From: Schistosoma haematobium
Taxonomy: Eukaryota > Platyhelminthes > Trematoda > Strigeidida > Schistosomatidae
Assembly: GCF_000699445.3 (NCBI RefSeq)
Contig: NC_067202.1
Span: forward strand, 15,715,924 to 15,779,923
Direction: 5' to 3'
Length of the DNA: 64,000 nucleotides
The position numbers were made by a program, and so were the translations under genes. This document shows, piece by piece, positions 57,612 to 64,000 of this stretch (its first letter is position 1; each line of letters starts with the position of its first letter). The notes under the pieces were generated by a model. It was given only the letters and a program-made list of their open reading frames with translations, had not been told where the DNA came from and searched no databases.

Positions 57612-60600
57612 CTGAAATGAAAAACAATCTTAATATTCTCTCAGTAACTATAATAATTTATGTTTAACTGAGGGTATACAAATTATAGAAAATATATTGA
57701 ACTAAGACAAATAACCCATTACGTCATAAGTAAAGTAAATTCACAAGATTCAATAGATTGGAAAGAAGCACTAGGTCGGTGTCCAGTAGTTTGAATTTCT
57801 AACTTAAATTAATTTGCGACACTGCATAACTATCTTTCAATATCACTGGTGAGTATTTGTCTTACACTCTACATAAATAGGGAAGCCCACTAGAAATCCG
57901 TGAATTACTATTAAAAATTAGTTACTAGTGCGCACATGTGTTATGACGATAAAGTACTTATGAAGACTGTTGAATTATGGACTGATCTAAGTAAAATGAC
58001 TAGGTTTTAATAGACAGCTGCTTAGTCTTAGGATCAAACTATTCATTATTGTGAACCTATGACCCTACCAGTGATCGAATCACGGCATTTCAAAACTACG
58101 TTGTAAAGTCAATAGATGATGCATGATTTTACAAGGTACGGAAAAGAGCATCCTTTTTTAATCTTCAATAAAACTGCATTATAGCATTTACGAGTATTTT
58201 TCCGTTCATCTCGTGCATCAGTGTTGCATACGAGTGCAGTTCTCACTACTAGTAACTACATTTTGATCATCTGAACCTATCTACATATGTCTTCTGTAAA
58301 TACACCCACTGTAGACCATCTCAACGTACAAGTTAGAGCTTGAAATGAAATTCTCAGGGAAAATTGTCCTCTTATGTGTCATTACATAAATGAAAAAAGT
58401 GCTAGATATATCACTCACATATTGAATAGTGACAAGTAGATAGGCTACAAATTCAAAGACATAGTATACTATCTCTACATGTAGCCCTATATATACATCT
58501 CACAATAATGATAATTGAATAAACATAGTACAAATTATCTTGTGCTGGGATAAAATAATCTAAATGTAATCAACTTCAGAATACTTTACAGTTCAATAAT
58601 AGAAGTCAATTTAGTTTGACAATATTTAACGAACAAGGTTGGTTTTCAATCCATTAATTATAATGAACTATCAGTCTGATACCGAATTCGAGTCCGTTCA
58701 AGTTCTCAGGTTAAACTGAAATGCCGACACAAAACTAACCAAATGAATAGTAATAGAGATCGAAATCATGTAGTAGTAGTAGCAATGATAATAAAGATGA
58801 TTGAATATTGAGAATATGATTCAATAAGATGAAATGAAAAGAAAGTATGCACAAAGGAATAGCGAAACTGAACATCTAAAGTAAGATAAAGAAAGAGTGA
58901 TTGAATCTACGCAACCATAATCGATTTTAAAGCACATCCATTCGCGATTGATACCATAGTTTGTCATGAATTCACTAATGGATAACTTCAATAGTTCAGT
59001 TAAAGGATTACAGACAATATGAGTGTTTTGATAAGCTAAAAAGAAGCATTACGTACAAGCCTGACAAGATAGATCATGAAATATGTAACGAAATTAGACA
59101 TTGAATAGTTAATTATTCATCTGAATATACTACTTAATTGATGAAATAGACACAATATGTATAATCCAAATATTATTATATCAATCCAATTCAGATTTAC
59201 TAGAATATGTGGGCTTAAACACATTGAAGATTTTCAATTATTATGAGTAAACAACAATTTTGTGCACTACTACTAACAAGTAATTTGAACATCTAGTAAG
59301 ATATTGGGTTGATGTACGAATTCAATGGTATAGAGAAACCTTATGCATATGATCAAGTAACAACCTCACAATCTAAAGTTTGACTTTTTATCACAATGTG
59401 AAAACAAACATTGGAAAACTCAACATCAATCATCAGGAAAAAGTACATTAACAAACCTCCATTCAACAACAAGTTAGTCATGTTGACTATTCATCTTACT
59501 AGAGATAAGTGGCAAAGGGAGATATGAAATGGCGTGAATTGACTGAATGTTGAGGTTTTGCTGGTCCAGTGATTCAAAGAGTAAACATTTGCAGTGAGAC
59601 CAAAGTGGATGAGCATGGGTTGAGGAGTCCTATACTAAGACCAAAACAGCTTTCCAGTGATTATATTTTTTAAGTGCTGTCTAATTTAAGTCGGTTCATG
59701 GTATTATTAGCCACATTCAATAATCACCACAAACTCCCTGGATAGATAGACAATTACAAAATTGGATTTCACTAACTAAAACTATGAATTTGAGATATTT
59801 TCGAGTTATTATCTTCTACGCTATCCAATTTTGTAATACTAGTAATTAATAAGACACATATGCCAAGTGAAAATTTGTGTAACTGGCTTTGAGTCAATTT
59901 AATAACACAACCTAGTGAGATTCGAAATTGCGACGTAATGATTAAAAGTCAAGTTCTTCAACTACTGACTTATCATTCAACTACAACTTTATCATCATGC
60001 TCATATAACCAACACAATTTTCTTTTTATTATTATTATTAATCAACTTAAATATACACCACACACACACACACACACATCAATAAATGAATTCACTAAAA
60101 ACACAAACAATAACTGTAAAAAATTTAGTTACTATTAAAAGAAGAAGAATAAGACGATAGAATAATTTCTTTTATTACTAATCACCATCGTTTTCCTTTT
60201 TTCTTCTTAAGTAACTATGTGTAGGTATCTATGCCTATATTAATGTACATCATACACAATAGAAAACTACACATCAATTCTATATAGTTTACAAGTATTC
60301 AATCCAAAATGATGATTAGATAATGAAATGAAAACAATTTGATGATGATAATAATAATAATAATAATACAAGAAAGAAACTAATATCAAGTGATTAGAAA
60401 TAAGTTGAATAACAAAACTAAGAAGAGAGAAAGTGAATAAAGAAGACAAGAGAAGAGAAATTCGAAAGTAAAAAAAAAAGAAAAACAAGCAGAAATTACA
60501 TACAAAAAATGTGAATAAAGAAAAAAAAGAAGAGAAAATTAAAAAGAAAAAGTAACATTTTTCCTGATGATTTAGATATTAGTCATACTCTTATTATGAA

Positions 60601-61240
60601 ATACTATCCGGTTGACCAAAATCGAAAGAATGAAAATAAAGAAGGACTCGAACAAGGAGTTCAGCTGGATGATAGTCGAATGTTTTTAACAAACGTGTTT
60701 CAGCTATAAAAAGTACCATTCAATAAAGTAATAGAACGAAAAAAGGACAAGATATGTTTATTGTATTCAGTTATGATTACAAAATCAACTTATTTTATAA
60801 GAATGAAACAAAAAAATAGTGAAATAGAGAGAGAAAGAGAATTGAAGATGATCAATAAACATATAATCGGATACAATTCTCATTGTCTCTTTATTTACCA
60901 CCCCGCCCCCGAAAGATACTACTATTATTGCTGATAGTAGTATTACTAATTAAATAAAATAAGAGAAAATCAATTAGATAACTATGTGTATTGTATTAAT
61001 AATACTTTAAGGTAATCAATCATGATGTAATTTCAATAATTGAGATCATAAATCAATTGTAATTAGATCATCATGAGAAAAACTTGAAAGTATTGGATGG
61101 TTGTTGTTTTGTTCTATTGTGGAACTCCAATACTTTGATGGTCTATAGTTTCAATGAATTTATGATCTCAACTATTGAAATTACTAAGAATATCCACACA
61201 GAAACCCCATCTGATACTAATCATTATTGATTAGAATTCA
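57612..61240. other. Intergenic region upstream of SMN
   Basis: No gene recognised. It contains SINE remnants (59510-59740 and 61030-61210), a short CA tract (60058-60080) and A-rich low-complexity DNA (60350-60860). Confidence 0.55.
59510..59740 (+). mobile_element. Family-A SINE, highly degenerate
   Basis: GGGTTGAGGAGTCCTATACT and CTAATTTAAGTCGGTTCATG are recognisable. Confidence 0.5.
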
Positions 61241-61246
61241 TTTATT
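61241..61246 (-). terminator. Polyadenylation signal AATAAA of the unrecognised gene
   Basis: AATAAA on the minus strand about 130 bases past the stop at 61375. Confidence 0.55.
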
Positions 61247-61374
61247 TTTAAATATTCACATAAGTATAACATACAATGTAGAGTATAAGATAGAAATGAA
61301 AATGTAGAAAAAAAAATGCTAACAGTCTTTGTACATATATATTATCTGTTGAATTTATCCAATAATAACAATGA

Positions 61375-61781
61375 TTAATATACAATGGATTGAATTTTCA
61401 TGTCACTAGATGAAGCTGATGCTGATGATGCTGCTGCTGACGATGATGATGATGGTTGTGAAGGAATTTCAGTGATTAGATTATTATTATTGCTGTTACA
61501 GCAGCTGCTGCTGCTGCTACTACTAGTATTATCATTATAACAAGACTGTAAATTAGATGTTGATAGATTATCAGTAATCGATACATTCGATTTATTTCTA
61601 GAAGTTGATAATAAATTAAATTGTTTATGAAAACGATTATTAGATTGTGTTAATACTTTTCTAGATGGTGTTATTATTGGAGTACGTGGAATAGCACGAC
61701 GACGTAAAGATATTCTACCATATGGAAAATCAGTTTTTTGTAAACATGGACTATTTGGTGCTGATTTTGACAAAAGACAAT
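61375..61781 (-). CDS. Last exon of unrecognised gene
   Basis: Acceptor ATATTATAG, two carried bases, then a frame to a stop at 61375. It holds the SAPNSPC and RRAIPRTPIITP motifs and a Ser/Ala homopolymer tail. Confidence 0.7.
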
Positions 61782-63388
61782 CTATAATATGAAGAATAGA
61801 AGAACAGAGAAAACAATTATAAGTTTGATAATAATAATAAAATGTTAGTCAGTCAGTCAATAACAACGTAGGACTTCTTACGTACATACATCAGTTCAAA
61901 TTGCCGTACCACGTTAGCACAAAGATACAATTGTCGATTCAAATCCCATAGTGATAGAGATAGTAAAAGTATAAGCAGTAATCGGAAACATTGGGGTTTG
62001 AAAATGTTATTCAAGGAGTATAATCCAGTGAAATAAATTTGGAAAGAGGAAAAAACAAGGGACATGAAGAATTCGGAAGATTAGAATTTAGGAGATTACA
62101 AAGAGCGAATGCACTTGTGCCATTGCAAACGATTTTCAGTCATGTCATTCAGGGTCCCTAACCATCGGTTGCTATCATCTCGCGGTCCCCAACCAGGTAG
62201 TTTACACTTACCAGCATGGCTCAGTTCACTTGTCAGTGACTTCAAGGACTGATGCCATGTTTTGGTTTGACCGCCCCTAACTTTCTTCTAACTATCTCCA
62301 ACACCGATTAGCATTGCACGTCGTGGGAATCGGTGTTCAGGCATACGTAACACGTGACCCAACCATCTCAGTCGATGAAGATTCACAAACTTATCAACTG
62401 ATTTACCAACATTCCCTAGTACCCTGTGTCTAACCTCACTATTGCTTACCCAGTGATCCCAGCTTTAAGCAAACAATATAAATATAAATATAACTAATGA
62501 CATGAAAAACAATGAATTATGTGAAAATAGCGTAAAATGTACACTCTGAAAAATCATTTTAAAGAAAAGAATATTAAAAGTGATTTGAACAATTTGGATT
62601 GTGGCTAGTGGGATCTAACTGTTAGGTTACAGATCCGAATCCTGTTTCATTTATTCCAGTTCAGGTAACCGGGTAGTTTCACTAGCTATCATGCATAAAG
62701 TGTGGCTCAAAGTACTATGTACAGGGTTCTGTGCTTGGTGAATTGCATGGAAAAATATTAGTGTGGATGAAAACACAAGAAAACGATATATAGTAATCGC
62801 ATAACAACAATCATTAAACAAATCACCTTTATTATCGGCATTCATAATAGAAGTAACAGGCCAACAAGTATTTGATTTCGCATATTCAAACTCATTGGGG
62901 ACTTCAGATAATTGCTTAACACTTGAACTGGACTTAGTCACATCGCAAACAACAGGATCTACTGTTAAGATATGCTTAAGAATGCTATCAACATTTTTTG
63001 GATGATTATTTCTCATCTCCATGGGAAAATTATCACCGTCACATGATCCTGTGGTATCAGCTGAACGTGATCTTCGTCGATGAATGATTATTGTCACAGA
63101 TTGAGAATCCTTATTGATATTATTATCATTGTTATTAATTACTGAAATATCCAATAATGAATCATCATTTGAAATTCCATTTGTAAAACATGATCTAGGT
63201 GCTTCAGGAATATCACTAGTTGTAATATAATTATCATCCTGTAAAGCACATTCTGTAAGTGGAACTTTTGGAATATACATCGGACCTGACTGTTTACTAA
63301 GGGGTGTTTGTTCGTTATTTGTCAATCGATTCCGATCACGAGTAGATTTTCGAGTGTTATTGGGTGATTCTTCATCTGGTGACAACGT
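61375..63388 (-). CDS. Unrecognised Ser/Asn-rich protein, last two exons
   Basis: Exons 63388-62827 and 61781-61375 join in phase (G+AT) and give 322 residues plus stop; the 5' part lies beyond the right edge. The penultimate exon carries RKSTRDRNRLTNNEQ, a basic VTIIIHRRRSRSADTT patch and Asn runs. The last exon has LLSKSAPNSPCLQKTDFPYG, ISLRRRAIPRTPIITPSRK and then Ser/Ala/Asn homopolymers coded by triplet repeats. The SAPNSP and R-x-I-P-R-T-P stretches look like phosphorylation or scaffold motifs, but I cannot name the family. No membrane segment or signal peptide is evident. Confidence 0.7.
61782..62826. other. Intron of the unrecognised right-edge gene
   Basis: Contains the minus-strand RT fragment at 62130-62470 and a family-F-like stretch at about 61850-62060. 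Confidence 0.6.
62130..62470 (-). mobile_element. Non-LTR retrotransposon fragment (same family as 4317-5150)
   Basis: The minus strand encodes NLHRLRWLGHVLRMPEHRFP, RRAMLIGV, GGQTKTWHQSLKS and a degenerate tail; a stop falls after GVGDS. Confidence 0.75.
62827..63388 (-). CDS. Penultimate exon of unrecognised gene
   Basis: Acceptor CCATTCTAG; donor GTGATT after GATAATAAAG. The open frame continues past the donor without similarity, so the exon end is set by phase with the last exon. Confidence 0.65.
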
Positions 63389-63599
63389 CTAGAATGGCAA
63401 TTTTAAGGAAAATAACCACACTCATAAGAAACGGATGGTGGGAATATTATATTAAATCAAAAAATGAATGATATGAAAACATGAATTACTAATAAATTCA
63501 GATGCGTTGTCGATGGGGATTTATCACAATTACAGACCGTTATCAGTTGTGAAAGTATTGGAAGCTAGGGAGGACCTGATGGACGTTTAGTCTAAGTTT

Positions 63600-64000
63600 G
63601 TAGTTTTCACCTCGATGTGGTGATCAGGCTTGAATATCATGATAATCCAACCGAGGTACATTGACTAAGACACCCATTCCTTTATGACCTATCATGCTTT
63701 CAGGTCAGTTAGAGAGCGGTAAGAATAAAAGCTATAAATTTATGGTTTGGAGGTGAAATCTCACTGCTAACTGTGCTGGGGTGTGAAGTCAAAAAGGTGT
63801 TCCCCTCAATCACCATCTATAGCAACCGTGAATTCGCACAACGCGGATTTAGTAAACGTCTCCACTAAAAGCAGTGCACCTAAACTCATTACATGGACTA
63901 CCGTGCAAGTGCCAAGGTGTTAAATTTAAGCTATCTCACCAAAAACCACTTACAGAAATCTTATGTGACCGACCTCATACAGTTGTACAACTTCTAATGG
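63600..64000 (+). repeat. Diverged family-D repeat
   Basis: CTCGATGTGGTGATCAGGCT, CAGTTAGAGAGCGGTAAGAA and TGTGACCGACCTCATACAGT parallel family D positions but with many differences; continues past the window. Confidence 0.5.

Overview
The window looks like nuclear DNA of a parasitic flatworm of the genus Schistosoma; I cannot fix the species. The evidence is AT-rich DNA, genes split by multi-kilobase introns but with tiny 5' introns, and a repeat load typical of schistosomes: RTE-type (SR2-like) and CR1-type (SR1-like) non-LTR retrotransposons, and tRNA-derived SINEs carrying hammerhead ribozymes (the Smα type). All host genes I can support lie on the minus strand.

The dominant gene is AGTPBP1 (cytosolic carboxypeptidase 1, CCP1/Nna1, a tubulin deglutamylase). 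I could assemble fifteen exons from 47481 down to 947. Every GT/AG junction keeps the reading frame, giving about 1,467 codons. The protein starts with an armadillo-like helical region, continues with a long Ser/Asn/Thr-rich and acidic linker, and reaches the first part of the carboxypeptidase N-domain. The zinc and catalytic exons lie beyond the left edge. The first two introns are 44 and 30 bp; several later ones exceed 5 kb and are filled with mobile elements.

Upstream of it (57598 to 52535) is a compact gene for the survival motor neuron protein (SMN), recognised by its N-terminal Gemin2-binding motif and C-terminal YG box. I could not find a Tudor-domain exon. An extra in-frame exon-like segment lies at 57258-57383. 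At the right edge (61375 to 63388 and beyond) are the last two exons of an unrecognised Ser/Asn-rich protein. An isolated exon-like fragment resembling the end of an acid lipase sits in an AGTPBP1 intron (45972-46110).

The rest is mostly repeats. These are SR2-like copies (6000-7705, 12868-15790, 15787-17100, 22320-22490, 35411-36090); a second RT family (4317-5150, 38240-38790, 62130-62470); a CR1 copy (47690-50996) into which a gag-only LTR retrotransposon (48005-49781, 5-bp target duplication GTTGC) has inserted; two related solo LTRs; two hammerhead-bearing SINE families; and three further dispersed families. There is also an antisense 18S rRNA fragment joined to a retroelement tail (28503-28985), and a near-perfect hairpin with 63-nt arms (20884-21017).

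The most interesting signals are the palindromic SINEs with oppositely oriented hammerheads at both ends, the rRNA chimera, the nested gag-only LTR element, the Tudor-less SMN with its cassette exon, and the 30-bp intron. Family assignments come from recognition by eye and memory; no database search was possible.
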